Shown here piece by piece: positions 10,068 to 17,959 of a stretch of 64,000 nucleotides of DNA. How positions within the stretch are numbered: the first letter of the stretch is position 1; every line of letters begins with the position of its first letter. The notes under the pieces were generated by a model. That model saw only the letters and a list, made by a program, of their open reading frames with translations. It had not been told where the DNA came from and did not search any database. The translations under genes were made by a program, and so were the position numbers. The DNA comes from Parvibaculum sp. (GTDB lineage: Bacteria > Pseudomonadota > Alphaproteobacteria > Parvibaculales > Parvibaculaceae), in NCBI GenBank assembly GCA_030645235.1, contig JAUSMV010000030.1, positions 186,001 through 250,000 on the forward strand. Direction: 5' to 3'.

Positions 10068-11984
10068 ATGTTGCACATAAACGATCTCACCTTCCGTATG
10101 GAGGGCCGCCTGCTCCTCGACCATGTTACCGCCGCTTTGCCGCCGGGGCAGAAGATTGGCTTTGTCGGCCGCAACGGCACAGGCAAATCCACGCTTTTAA
10201 AGGTCATAACGGGCGAATACATCACGGAAACCGGGGGCGTGAGCTACCCGAAGAACTGGCGCGTCGGCATGGTCCGCCAAGAGGTTCTGGCCGGGCCCAC
10301 CACCCTTCTGGACACGGTTCTGGCCGCCGACCTGGAACGCGCTTCGCTGCTCACCGAGGCCGAAACGGCGACTGATCCGAACCGGATTGCCGAGATTCAC
10401 ACCCGATTGTCCGACATGGGCGCACATGCCGCACCCGCGCGGGCGGCGGAAATTCTGGCCGGTCTCGGGTTTGACGAGGTCGCACAAGCCAAACCCTGCT
10501 CCGATTTCTCGGGTGGCTGGCGTATGCGCGTGGCGCTGGCGGCGGTTCTGTTCTCGGAACCGGACCTGCTGCTGCTCGACGAACCGACCAACTATCTCGA
10601 CCTGGAAGGCACAATCTGGCTTGAGGATTACCTCAAATCTTACCCCTATACCGTCCTCATCGTCAGCCATGACCGCGATCTGTTGAACAACGTCGCGGAA
10701 GGCATTCTGCATCTGGAGCACAAGAAGCTCACCTTCTATAGCGGCAACTATGACCGCTTCGACCGCACGCGGCGCGAAAAGCTGATGCTGCAAATGTCGA
10801 TGAAGAAGAAGCAGGAAGACGCACGCCGCCATATGGAGGAGTTCGTCGAACGCTTCAAGGCGAAGGCCTCAAAGGCCCGTCAGGCGCAAAGCCGCATGAA
10901 GGCGCTGGCCAAGATGGAACCGATTGCGGACATCTTAAACGAGCGCGTGATGCCGTTCCGCTTCCCTGCCCCCGACAAGCCGCTTGCCTCACCGATCATC
11001 CGGCTTGAGCACGCGAGCGTCGGCTATGATCCCGAAAAGCCGGTGCTGACGAAGCTTGATCTGCGCATTGATCAGGACGACCGCATCGCCCTTCTCGGCG
11101 CGAATGGCAACGGCAAATCGACTTTTGCCAAATTGCTTTGCGACCGTTTGCAGGTGTCGGCGGGCAACAAATACGATTCAAAGAAGCTGCGCATCGCTTA
11201 TTTCGCGCAGCATCAGCTCGACGAACTGGGCATGGCCGAAACGCCCTATGAACATTTTCGCACTCTGGTCCCGACCGCCACGCAGGCGCAGACACGCGCT
11301 ATTGCGGGCTCTTATGGCTTCGGTGCGGACAAGGCGGACACGCCGGTTGAAAAGCTGTCGGGCGGCGAGAAGGCGCGTCTCCTGTTTGCTATCGCGACCT
11401 ATCACAAGCCGCATATGATCATTCTCGACGAACCGACAAACCATCTGGACGTCGATAGTCGCGAAGCGCTCGTCATGGCGATCAACGATTATGACGGCGC
11501 CTTCATCCTTATCAGCCACGATCGCCATCTGGTTGAGACCTGCGCGGATCGTCTCTGGCTTGTCGCTGACGGCACTGTGTCGCCTTACGATGGCGATCTT
11601 GACGATTATCGCAAATGGTTGCTCGATCCCGCGCGTCGTATTCGTCCGATGGCACCGGATGAAGAAGGTTCGGAAGATTCCGAACCCGCCGCGCCGCGTC
11701 CATCGAACGACAAGAAGGAAGCCCGTCGCATTGCGGCCCAGAAGCGTGAGCAGAATGCACCTCTGAAAAAGAAGGCGCAGGCGCTCGAAAAGGAAGTCGA
11801 AAAACTACAGGCCGACATAGCAAAGCTCGATGCAAAACTGGCAGATGGCGCGGCGCTGGAAGGCAAAGCGGACGAAGCCTCAAAGCTCGCGAAGGCACGT
11901 GCCGACACTCTACGCGCCTTGGCGGCAGCCGAGGATAAGTGGCTTGAAGCGGTCGCGGCTTACGATGAAGCGATGGCGAGCTAG
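10068..11984 (+). CDS. ABC-F family ATPase (ribosome-associated type)
   Basis: 638-residue soluble protein with two ABC ATPase domains and no membrane segments. Domain 1: Walker A GRNGTGKST near 34, signature FSGGWRMRVALA near 149, Walker B LLLLDEPTNYLDLE near 170. A charged linker (about 235-285) corresponds to the P-site interaction motif of translational ABC-F factors. Domain 2: Walker A GANGNGKST near 346, LSGGEKARLLFA near 430, Walker B IILDEPTNHLD near 453. The C-terminus from about 540 is a charged coiled coil, as in Uup/YheS-type members. Likely acts on stalled or initiating ribosomes. The repeat directly behind its stop carries a fragment of a different ABC-F gene. Confidence 0.9.
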   Translation: MLHINDLTFRMEGRLLLDHVTAALPPGQKIGFVGRNGTGKSTLLKVITGEYITETGGVSYPKNWRVGMVRQEVLAGPTTLLDTVLAADLERASLLTEAETATDPNRIAEIHTRLSDMGAHAAPARAAEILAGLGFDEVAQAKPCSDFSGGWRMRVALAAVLFSEPDLLLLDEPTNYLDLEGTIWLEDYLKSYPYTVLIVSHDRDLLNNVAEGILHLEHKKLTFYSGNYDRFDRTRREKLMLQMSMKKKQEDARRHMEEFVERFKAKASKARQAQSRMKALAKMEPIADILNERVMPFRFPAPDKPLASPIIRLEHASVGYDPEKPVLTKLDLRIDQDDRIALLGANGNGKSTFAKLLCDRLQVSAGNKYDSKKLRIAYFAQHQLDELGMAETPYEHFRTLVPTATQAQTRAIAGSYGFGADKADTPVEKLSGGEKARLLFAIATYHKPHMIILDEPTNHLDVDSREALVMAINDYDGAFILISHDRHLVETCADRLWLVADGTVSPYDGDLDDYRKWLLDPARRIRPMAPDEEGSEDSEPAAPRPSNDKKEARRIAAQKREQNAPLKKKAQALEKEVEKLQADIAKLDAKLADGAALEGKADEASKLAKARADTLRALAAAEDKWLEAVAAYDEAMAS

Positions 11985-11991
11985 CTCGAAA

Positions 11992-12137
11992 CAGTCAGCA
12001 TTTCTTGCAAGAGATCGAGTGTTTCCATGCAGAGATTGCTAGTCGGTTCGTCGAGTGTCTGATTTTTGGGCGCGACAAGAAATCCCCTGATGGGGATTTC
12101 TTTGTTTTGGGCGAAAATAAAGTTATGCGCGGGGTGA
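11992..12137 (-). repeat. 146-bp structured intergenic repeat, copy A (ABC-F Walker-B fossil plus hairpin)
   Basis: Starts 7 bp behind the ABC-F stop. Aligns without gaps over 146 bp to 46546-46691. Bases 11992-12057 match copy B at 64 of 66 positions; read on the minus strand they give LDEPTSNLCMETLDLLQEML, an ABC-F Walker B/D-loop segment in which the usual N and D (DEPTNxLD) are S and C. A perfect 11-bp stem (12077-12087 with 12092-12102, loop TGAT) follows, then a conserved AAAATAAAGTTATG block at 12114-12127. It lies between convergent genes and encodes no intact protein. Confidence 0.85.
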
Positions 12138-12200
12138 TCGGGCAACACACGGGCAAATCGGGTGTTTTGTTTATCCCCCGCTTTTGTGAGTCCCCCCACC

Positions 12201-12293
12201 CAAAAAATCCAAGACGATTTTTTGACCTCCCCACAAGGGGGAGGTGAAAGTAAGGCAGAAGACCCTCACCCAACCCTCTCCCAGAGGGAGAGG
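12201..12293. repeat. Cluster of three palindromes in the ABC-F/MBL gap
   Basis: Three successive inverted repeats: CAAAAAATC (12201-12209) with GATTTTTTG (12216-12224); ACCTCCCC (12225-12232) with GGGGAGGT (12238-12245); CCTCTCCC (12275-12282) with GGGAGAGG (12286-12293). The last resembles the palindrome near 7806-7823. The whole gap 11985-12310 (326 bp) is made of this cluster plus repeat copy A; I see no gene in it. The first stem could act as a terminator for the minus-strand MBL gene. Confidence 0.6.
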
Positions 12294-12310
12294 ACCAAGA
12301 AGAATAAGAA

Positions 12311-13231
12311 TTATTCAAAACCCTTCGAGAGCACGCCTTCACTCAGGAGCGATGCCATCACCATGCCGTCGTGACCCGGCACGATGGCGATGTTCGGTTC
12401 TGCCACGTCAAGCTCCGACAGCGCTTTTAACTGACCGAAGACGGCTTTGCGATCTTCGTACAAAAAGAACTGTGTCACGAGACGCGCGCGTTCGCGCAGG
12501 ACTTCGATATTGCGAAAGTGCCATGCGACGTCGCCGAGGAAGAGGACTTCGCGGCCATCGGCTTTGCGCACATAGACCATCTGGCTGCCCGGCGAATGGC
12601 CCGGCGATTTGATGAGCACGACGCCTGGTGCAATGGCTTTGTATTTGTCATAGACAACCGGCGTGAGGAGCTTGCTGTTTTCGGCGCTCAAGGCCGCGAC
12701 GCCTGAGCGTTCGGGATGGTCGATCTGTTCCTGCGACAAAGCAACGACCGGCGCGATCTGCGCAAAGTCGGGATAGGCTGAAATGCCGCCCATATGGTCC
12801 ATATGCTCATGTGTGATGATGACAAAGCGTGCGGCACCGAGCGCCTTGCTCATGCGGGCATAGGCATCCGCGTCAAAGCCGCCAAGATTTTCGCCGCCCT
12901 GCTCTTTGCTCAATGCCGTGTCGATGATGCCGGTTTTGCCATCGGGAAAAACGAGCTGATAGGAGAAGACAGGCATTGCTGTTTGCTTCCAACCGTCGCC
13001 CGCAACAACGGCGGTCGAGGGAAAGGAGAAAGCCCCGATCTGTTCGACCTGAATTTTTGCAGGCTTGTTACCCGGCATTTCATCGGCGAGGCGGCGCACT
13101 TCATTGATGTCGAGCTCAAAGGCCGCGTCAGACGGCATGTGACTTTCAACGACGAACCAATAGTAAGCGCCGCCGCCTATGGCGACGAGAACAGCAAGCA
13201 CGACCAGGATATTTCGTTTCCAGACTGACAA
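12311..13231 (-). CDS. MBL-fold metallo-hydrolase, membrane-anchored
   Basis: Metallo-beta-lactamase-fold hydrolase of about 306 residues with an N-terminal membrane anchor or uncleaved signal (ILVVLAVLVAIGGGAYYWFVV). The metal site is shown by THEHMDHMGG (HxHxDH) in the middle, SPGHSPGSQMV with a third His, a bridging Asp in LFLGDVAWH, and VPGHDG near the end. The layout is like lactonase or N-acyl homoserine lactonase-type MBL proteins, but the substrate is unknown. I chose TTG 13229-13231, which has GGGGGA 7 bases upstream; TTG at 13246 is in frame but has no such site. The stop lies at the edge of a repeat-rich gap. Confidence 0.75.
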   Translation of the reverse strand: MSVWKRNILVVLAVLVAIGGGAYYWFVVESHMPSDAAFELDINEVRRLADEMPGNKPAKIQVEQIGAFSFPSTAVVAGDGWKQTAMPVFSYQLVFPDGKTGIIDTALSKEQGGENLGGFDADAYARMSKALGAARFVIITHEHMDHMGGISAYPDFAQIAPVVALSQEQIDHPERSGVAALSAENSKLLTPVVYDKYKAIAPGVVLIKSPGHSPGSQMVYVRKADGREVLFLGDVAWHFRNIEVLRERARLVTQFFLYEDRKAVFGQLKALSELDVAEPNIAIVPGHDGMVMASLLSEGVLSKGFE

Positions 13232-13250
13232 TTTCGCATCCCCCAATTAA

Positions 13251-13340
13251 GTGCCGCCACGGCACCTGGCCCCAAATTTTGTACCGACACGGCATTTATG
13301 CGTTTCGGGTGCCAGTATCAATGGCCCAAATCTAATACCG
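13251..13340. promoter_or_regulatory. Palindrome and imperfect direct repeats upstream of the MBL gene
   Basis: A small palindrome GTGCCG-CCA-CGGCAC lies at 13251-13265. Two related stretches, 13267-13286 and 13322-13340, both start TGGCCC, continue AAAT and end TACCG, 55 bp apart. They are the only notable structure in the 198-bp gap ahead of the MBL gene and could be regulator sites, but no regulator is known. Confidence 0.35.
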
Positions 13341-13378
13341 GCCCTACAAATTCGTATAACGATATTTGAACACGAAAA

Positions 13379-13410
13379 CGGGGCCGAACACCCGAAGGTA
13401 TGCGGCCCCG
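13379..13410 (-). terminator. Terminator of the fasciclin gene
   Basis: Perfect 8-bp stem CGGGGCCG (13379-13386) with CGGCCCCG (13403-13410), with a further partly paired loop. On the minus strand it is followed by TTTTC. It lies 19 bp behind the fasciclin stop. Confidence 0.7.
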
Positions 13411-13429
13411 CCATGCATCCAGTCACCTG

Positions 13430-14110
13430 TTACGGCTGGAGAACCGTATCAACGACATGAATGACGCCGTTCGACTGATTGACATCAGCAATCGTGACAT
13501 GGGCTTTGTTGCCCTTGGCATCTTTCACGACAATGTCTTTGCCCATCATAGAGAGCGAAAGATTTTCACCTTCGACCGTTGTGAGCTCGGCTTTGGCACC
13601 ATCTTTGACGATGAGCGCCGTGAGGTCTTCCGCGCTGTGCTTGCCTGCGACCACGTGATAGGTCAGCACTTTGGTGAGCGTTTCTTTGCTTTCAGGTTTC
13701 AGAAGTGTATCGACTGTGCCTTTGGGCAGCTTGTCGAATGCCGCGTTGGTCGGCGCGAACAGGGTGAACGGACCGGGACCTGAAAGCGTCTCGACGAGAC
13801 CGGCTGCCTTAACAGCGGTGACGAGCGTCGTGTGGTCTTTAGAATTGACGGCGTTTTCGATGATATTCTTGCTGGAATACATTTCTGCACCGCCAACCAT
13901 CTTCATATCGCCCTGAAGGGCCGCGTCGACTTTGCCCACAGCTTTGTTATCGGCATCGACGCTCATTGCCGAACCGGCACCAATGGAAATGTTCGAGTCA
14001 TTCTCAATCGTGGTGCTGCTGTCGGGTGTCATCTTGGAGTCTGCCGATGCGGCACCCACGATGGCAGTCGAAGCGAGCAAAGCGGCGGCAAAATAATTCA
14101 ATTTACGCAT
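13430..14110 (-). CDS. Secreted fasciclin (FAS1) domain protein
   Basis: 226-residue exported protein. Signal peptide MRKLNYFAAALLASTAIVGAASA with cleavage before DSK. A Ser/Asp/Asn-rich linker (about 24-85) precedes one FAS1 domain: NIIENAVNSKDHTTLVTAVKA region near 84, then TLFAPTNAAFDKLP near 116, YHVVAGKHSAEDL near 150 and a C-terminal NGVIHVVDTVLQP. FAS1 proteins mediate adhesion or act in the periplasm. A GGGAGA site precedes ATG 14110. The gene is monocistronic with its own terminator. Domain call is firm; role is unknown. Confidence 0.9.
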   Translation of the reverse strand: MRKLNYFAAALLASTAIVGAASADSKMTPDSSTTIENDSNISIGAGSAMSVDADNKAVGKVDAALQGDMKMVGGAEMYSSKNIIENAVNSKDHTTLVTAVKAAGLVETLSGPGPFTLFAPTNAAFDKLPKGTVDTLLKPESKETLTKVLTYHVVAGKHSAEDLTALIVKDGAKAELTTVEGENLSLSMMGKDIVVKDAKGNKAHVTIADVNQSNGVIHVVDTVLQP

Positions 14111-14339
14111 AATTGTCTCCCTTGTTGTTTTCTCCAGAGTGGAGGTTACGAAGGGATACGGGCCGCACTACGGCGAGGATGTAAAAAAAACCAATAAATT
14201 CAGTATCTTTTCAATGACACGTGATGGCCTTACTTACGCCTCATATGGCGTCTCGCGCTCCGTGAGCATGATGTGTCAAAAATTGGTCCGTATAGAGATT
14301 TTATTCCTGAGATTCGAAAGGCTCACGGGGCAGACAGAC

Positions 14340-14789
14340 TCAGGCTTTCTTTTCCCATTTGCCTTCGTCACTTTGCTGCCAGTAGGTCGCGTCATGACCT
14401 GCGGCTTTGAGCGACTTCCACCGGGCGCGGGCGGCATTGAGCGCCTCTTCGTCACGCCCGTCAAACATCAGCACGCAGCGTGTATAGGGTTCAATGCCGA
14501 CGGGTTCGGCTCCATGCACAAGAAACAGGACCTGAGCGGCATTCGGGTTTTCGTCTTTGGACGTCAGATAGACGGGTTGCATTTCGGCGGGGCCGTCATC
14601 CGCCGTGCCGTGCGGCAGGAAGCTTTCGGCACGGTAGGTCCAGAGCTGATTGGTGAGGTCTTCGAGACGCTCGGGCGCACCGACCTTGACCACAGCACGC
14701 CAGTCGCGCTTGAGCGAGGCTTCCAGCAATTGCGGAAGCACCTGCTCAAGCGGGGCGTTTTGCATGTGGTAGAAAAGGACTTCGGTCAT
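14340..14789 (-). CDS. holC: DNA polymerase III chi subunit
   Basis: 149-residue HolC, the clamp-loader-associated subunit that contacts SSB through psi/chi. The start MTEVLFYHMQNAPLEQVLPQ and the central WTYRAESFLPHG match the family. The C-terminal FDGRDEEALNAARARWK is typical for chi. No holD is nearby. It lies downstream of pepA on the same strand across a 201-bp gap with palindromic repeats; pepA-holC adjacency is the usual order. The 229 bp between its stop and the fasciclin gene hold no gene that I can see. Confidence 0.92.
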   Translation of the reverse strand: MTEVLFYHMQNAPLEQVLPQLLEASLKRDWRAVVKVGAPERLEDLTNQLWTYRAESFLPHGTADDGPAEMQPVYLTSKDENPNAAQVLFLVHGAEPVGIEPYTRCVLMFDGRDEEALNAARARWKSLKAAGHDATYWQQSDEGKWEKKA

Positions 14790-14881
14790 TTGGTGTTCTG
14801 GTTAGAGCTATCCTTCGAGACGGCCAAATGGTCCTCCTCAGGATGAGGTTATTTTGTAATTCAGCACCCACCACACCGTCT

Positions 14882-14955
14882 TCGCCCGACTTGATCGGGC
14901 GATCCACCTTCATCCAGCAACGGACGCAAGATGGATGCCCCGGTCAAGCCGGGGC
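14882..14955. repeat. Pair of REP-like palindromes with TCAAG/CTTGA loops
   Basis: First palindrome: TCGCCCGA (14882-14889) with TCGGGCGA (14895-14902), loop CTTGA. Second: GCCCCGG (14937-14943) with CCGGGGC (14949-14955), loop TCAAG, the reverse complement of the first loop. The same loop occurs in the palindrome at 46743-46765. They form a small dispersed palindrome family in the pepA-holC gap and may stall or end transcription. Confidence 0.65.
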
Positions 14956-14990
14956 AAGGCGGTTTTATTTTGGTGGTTGGATGAAGTGAC

Positions 14991-16478
14991 TCACCCTTCG
15001 TAGTTGTCGGCGACGAGGCGGTTGAGGAGGCGGACGCCCCAGCCTGAACCCCATGAGTGGTTGATCGAGGACTTGGGCGAGTTCATCGCGGTGCCGGCAA
15101 TGTCCAGATGCGCCCATTTGGTGTTTTTCACGAAACGCTGAAGGAATTGCGCTGCTGTGATCGAACCGCCATGCGGGCCGACGGAGTTTTTCATGTCGGC
15201 AAATTGCGAATTGATCAGCTTGTCGTAAGTCGGGCCCATGGGCATGCGCCAGACTTTTTCGTTTTCAGCTTCGCCTGCCGTTGCCAATTGCTCGGAGAGC
15301 TTGTTGTCGTTGGAAAAGAGGCCTGCATACTCTTTGCCAAGGGCGACCATGATGGCGCCGGTGAGGGTGGCCAGATCGATCATGAATTTCGGCTCGAAGC
15401 GCTTTTCGGTGTAATGCAGCGCGTCGGCCAGCACGAGACGACCTTCGGCATCGGTGTTGATGATTTCGATGGTCTGGCCTGACATCGACTTCACGATATC
15501 GCCGGGGCGCTGGGCGTTGCCGTCCGGCATGTTTTCAACAATACCGATAACGCCGACAGCGTTGACTTTGGCTTTACGCGCCGCAAGCGCATACATGAGG
15601 CCGGTGACGCAGGCGGCCCCCCCCATGTCGCCCTTCATGTCTTCCATGCCTGATGGTGGCTTCAGCGAGATACCGCCTGTGTCAAAGCAGACGCCTTTGC
15701 CGACAAAGGCGACGGGCTTGTCACCTGTCTTGCCGCCGTTCCAGCGCATGACGACGAGCTGGCTTTCGCGCACGCTGCCCTGCCCCACGCCGAGAAGCGA
15801 GCCCATGCCGAGTTTCAGCATTTGCGTTTCGCCGAGCACTTCGACTTTGACACCGACTTTAACGAGACCCCTGGCACGGCGGGCGAACTCAACCGGATAG
15901 AGAATGTTCGGCGGCTCGTTGACGAGATCGCGTGTGAGGAACATGCCATCGGCGATTTTTTCGAGTGTCGCGTAATTCTTGCGGGCAGGCGCGGCGGCTT
16001 TTGTGCCGACAGTGAGCGTCTTCACTTCGCCTGTTTCGTCTTTCTTTTTGGTTTTGTATTTGTCGAAACGATAGGAGCGAAGCTTCGCACCGAAGGCGAC
16101 GCGGGCAGCGGCTTCGCCTGCCGTGATCTTGCTGTTGGCAATGTCGTTGAGAATGACGGTGGCCGAAGCTTCCTTCGCCTTCTCAAGTTTGCCGATGAGT
16201 TCGCCGCCGATGTTTTCCATGCCCGTTGCCGAGAGGTCGGCTGTCTTGCCAGCGCCCATGAATATGATGCGGCTCAGGGTGAGGCCATGCGGCGCGACGA
16301 GATCAAGGACCGAACCTGACTTGCCGGTGAAGCCTGCGGCCTTCATGGCGCGTTTGACCGCGCCGCCGGTTTTTTTGTCGAGATCGGCGGCGACACCTGA
16401 AGGGGTGGCCCCTTCGGTCACAATGAGGGCCAGAGCACCGGATTTGCCGAGTGAGATGTCGGCGAAGGAAATTTTCAT
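14991..16478 (-). CDS. pepA: Leucyl aminopeptidase (cytosol aminopeptidase, M17)
   Basis: Two-metal M17 aminopeptidase removing N-terminal residues from peptides; in some bacteria PepA also binds DNA. From ATG 16478 the protein has 495 residues, close to the family norm of about 500, starting [17 protein letters not shown]. The catalytic domain shows [16 protein letters not shown] (metal-binding Lys/Asp), MKGDMGGAA and the signature [14 protein letters not shown]. The frame stays open upstream to 16616 through an 18-bp tandem repeat that would add a Pro/Val/Ala-rich stretch; that extension has no family counterpart, so the shorter start was taken. Identity is firm, the exact start less so. 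Confidence 0.93.
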   Translation of the reverse strand: MKISFADISLGKSGALALIVTEGATPSGVAADLDKKTGGAVKRAMKAAGFTGKSGSVLDLVAPHGLTLSRIIFMGAGKTADLSATGMENIGGELIGKLEKAKEASATVILNDIANSKITAGEAAARVAFGAKLRSYRFDKYKTKKKDETGEVKTLTVGTKAAAPARKNYATLEKIADGMFLTRDLVNEPPNILYPVEFARRARGLVKVGVKVEVLGETQMLKLGMGSLLGVGQGSVRESQLVVMRWNGGKTGDKPVAFVGKGVCFDTGGISLKPPSGMEDMKGDMGGAACVTGLMYALAARKAKVNAVGVIGIVENMPDGNAQRPGDIVKSMSGQTIEIINTDAEGRLVLADALHYTEKRFEPKFMIDLATLTGAIMVALGKEYAGLFSNDNKLSEQLATAGEAENEKVWRMPMGPTYDKLINSQFADMKNSVGPHGGSITAAQFLQRFVKNTKWAHLDIAGTAMNSPKSSINHSWGSGWGVRLLNRLVADNYEG

Positions 16479-16493
16479 GGATGCGTCTTTCTT

Positions 16494-16565
16494 AGGAACA
16501 AGAGCGGGCATAGGAACAAGAGCGGACATAGGAACAGGAGCAGGCACAGAAACAAGAACATTCTC
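16494..16565 (-). repeat. 18-bp tandem repeats just upstream of pepA
   Basis: Consecutive 18-bp units at 16494-16511, 16512-16529, 16530-16547 and a more diverged unit 16548-16565. The first two differ at one base. On the minus strand the first two units each contain an in-frame ATG and would encode hexapeptides of the type MxALVP, so they multiply potential pepA start codons. Confidence 0.8.
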
Positions 16566-16792
16566 GCAAGCAGGATCAGGTGCCGAATCGGTCGGCCGTT
16601 TTCTTATGGCGGACATTCTGATGTTTTTTCGGCGTCACGGGCCGTTAAACACAGAAAACCATTCCTAAATTCGGTTCAACCCGCGTATCCTAGCGCAATC
16701 GCTTGAAAGGAAAAGCCATCTGGCCTTCCAAGTCGCCGGGACCCTCGCTTCTGTCCGGCTTGTATTGACCCAAGGACCGAAGGCCAGAACTG
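16566..16792. other. Divergent pepA/lptF intergenic region
   Basis: With the tandem repeats, 314 bp separate the chosen pepA start from lptF. The region should contain both divergent promoters. I see no convincing -35/-10 pair, no gene and no other repeat. Confidence 0.4.
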
Positions 16793-17959
16793 ATGTTTCC
16801 CGTCTTGACGCGATATATTTTCTTGCAGGCTGCAGTGCCTCTTGCGCTGTCCACATTCGTGCTGACCGGCATCATCTGGCTGACGCAGGCCCTGCGGATG
16901 CTCGACCTGCTGATCACGCAGGGGCAGACACTCGGAACCTTCTTTCAACTCAGCGTTCTGGCTTTGCCGACGGCGGTGAATACCGTGCTACCGATCGCGC
17001 TTTTTTGTGCGTTGCTTTACACGCTGAACAAGCTCATCAGCGACAGCGAACTCGTGGTTATTTTTTCGGCGGGCATCAGCCGCTGGTCGGTCGCCTATCC
17101 GGTCATGCTGCTTGTCAGCATCACAATGATCATTGTGTTGTTCCTCAACATTTATCTTATGCCTGCAGGGATGCGCGAGTTGCGCTATCGCCTTTTCCAA
17201 ATCCGCGGCGATATTGCGACATCCATGATCCGCGAAGGAGCTTTTACCAATCCTGTGAGCGGGCTCACTGTTTATGTGCGTTCACGTACGCCCAATGGCA
17301 GCATCAAAGGTATTCTCGTGCATGATGAGCGCGTGCCCGGAAAAGCGATCACCTATATGGCCGAAAGCGGCGAGATGGTGCGCACGGAGGACGGCCCGCG
17401 CCTCGTGATGTATAATGGCAATATCGAGCGCGTGTCGGAAACGCAGGGGCCAAAGCAAAGCCCGGTGTCGATTCTGTACTTCGCCAAATACACTTATGAT
17501 CTGTCGCAATACAATACTGCAAGTACTGTGACCGAATATGAAGCCCGCGAACGCTTTTTACCTGATCTGTTCAATCCGGCGAGCAACGATTTTTACGGCC
17601 AGCAATTCAAAAATAAACTGCGCGCGGAAGGCCATGACCGGCTTGTGGCCGCACTCTATCCGGCCATGTTTGCACTGATTGCGCTGGCCTGTCTGTTGCC
17701 TGCACCGTTTAACCGGCGCGGCTATACGCTGCGCATTGCAACGGGCGCTGTGGCGGCAATCCTCGCGCGGCTTGTGGGCTTCAGCCTCTATAATCTTTCG
17801 ACGGCACAGCCTTCGATGATACCGTTTGTCTATCTCCTGCCCGTCGGTGTCAGTCTTATCTGTTGCGCGATGATCGGCGGCATGACGTTTGACAGTGTCA
17901 AACGGCGTGTTCTCAGTCTGGTGTCGGCAGCACCGCAAGCGCGGGGGATCGGGCGATGA
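16793..17959 (+). CDS. lptF: LPS export ABC transporter permease LptF
   Basis: One of the two permeases of the LptB2FG complex that pulls lipopolysaccharide out of the inner membrane. 388 residues with N-terminal helices near 10-30 and 55-80, a third near 100-120, a large periplasmic beta-jellyroll domain (about 125-275) and three C-terminal helices. The N-terminus MFPVLTRYIFLQAAVPLALS is typical of YjgP/YjgQ proteins. Its stop overlaps the lptG start (ATGA). lptD and surA follow, so this is an outer-membrane assembly operon. lptB is not in the window. Confidence 0.93.
   Translation: MFPVLTRYIFLQAAVPLALSTFVLTGIIWLTQALRMLDLLITQGQTLGTFFQLSVLALPTAVNTVLPIALFCALLYTLNKLISDSELVVIFSAGISRWSVAYPVMLLVSITMIIVLFLNIYLMPAGMRELRYRLFQIRGDIATSMIREGAFTNPVSGLTVYVRSRTPNGSIKGILVHDERVPGKAITYMAESGEMVRTEDGPRLVMYNGNIERVSETQGPKQSPVSILYFAKYTYDLSQYNTASTVTEYEARERFLPDLFNPASNDFYGQQFKNKLRAEGHDRLVAALYPAMFALIALACLLPAPFNRRGYTLRIATGAVAAILARLVGFSLYNLSTAQPSMIPFVYLLPVGVSLICCAMIGGMTFDSVKRRVLSLVSAAPQARGIGR

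Noticed and set aside
11985-12310. Short frames across the repeat region considered as small genes
   Set aside because: They run through palindromes and the ABC-F fragment, lack ribosome-binding sites, and differ from the frame in the second repeat copy.
16494-16565. Tandem units considered as a CRISPR array
   Set aside because: Units are 18 bp, directly adjacent with no spacers, and no cas genes are present.
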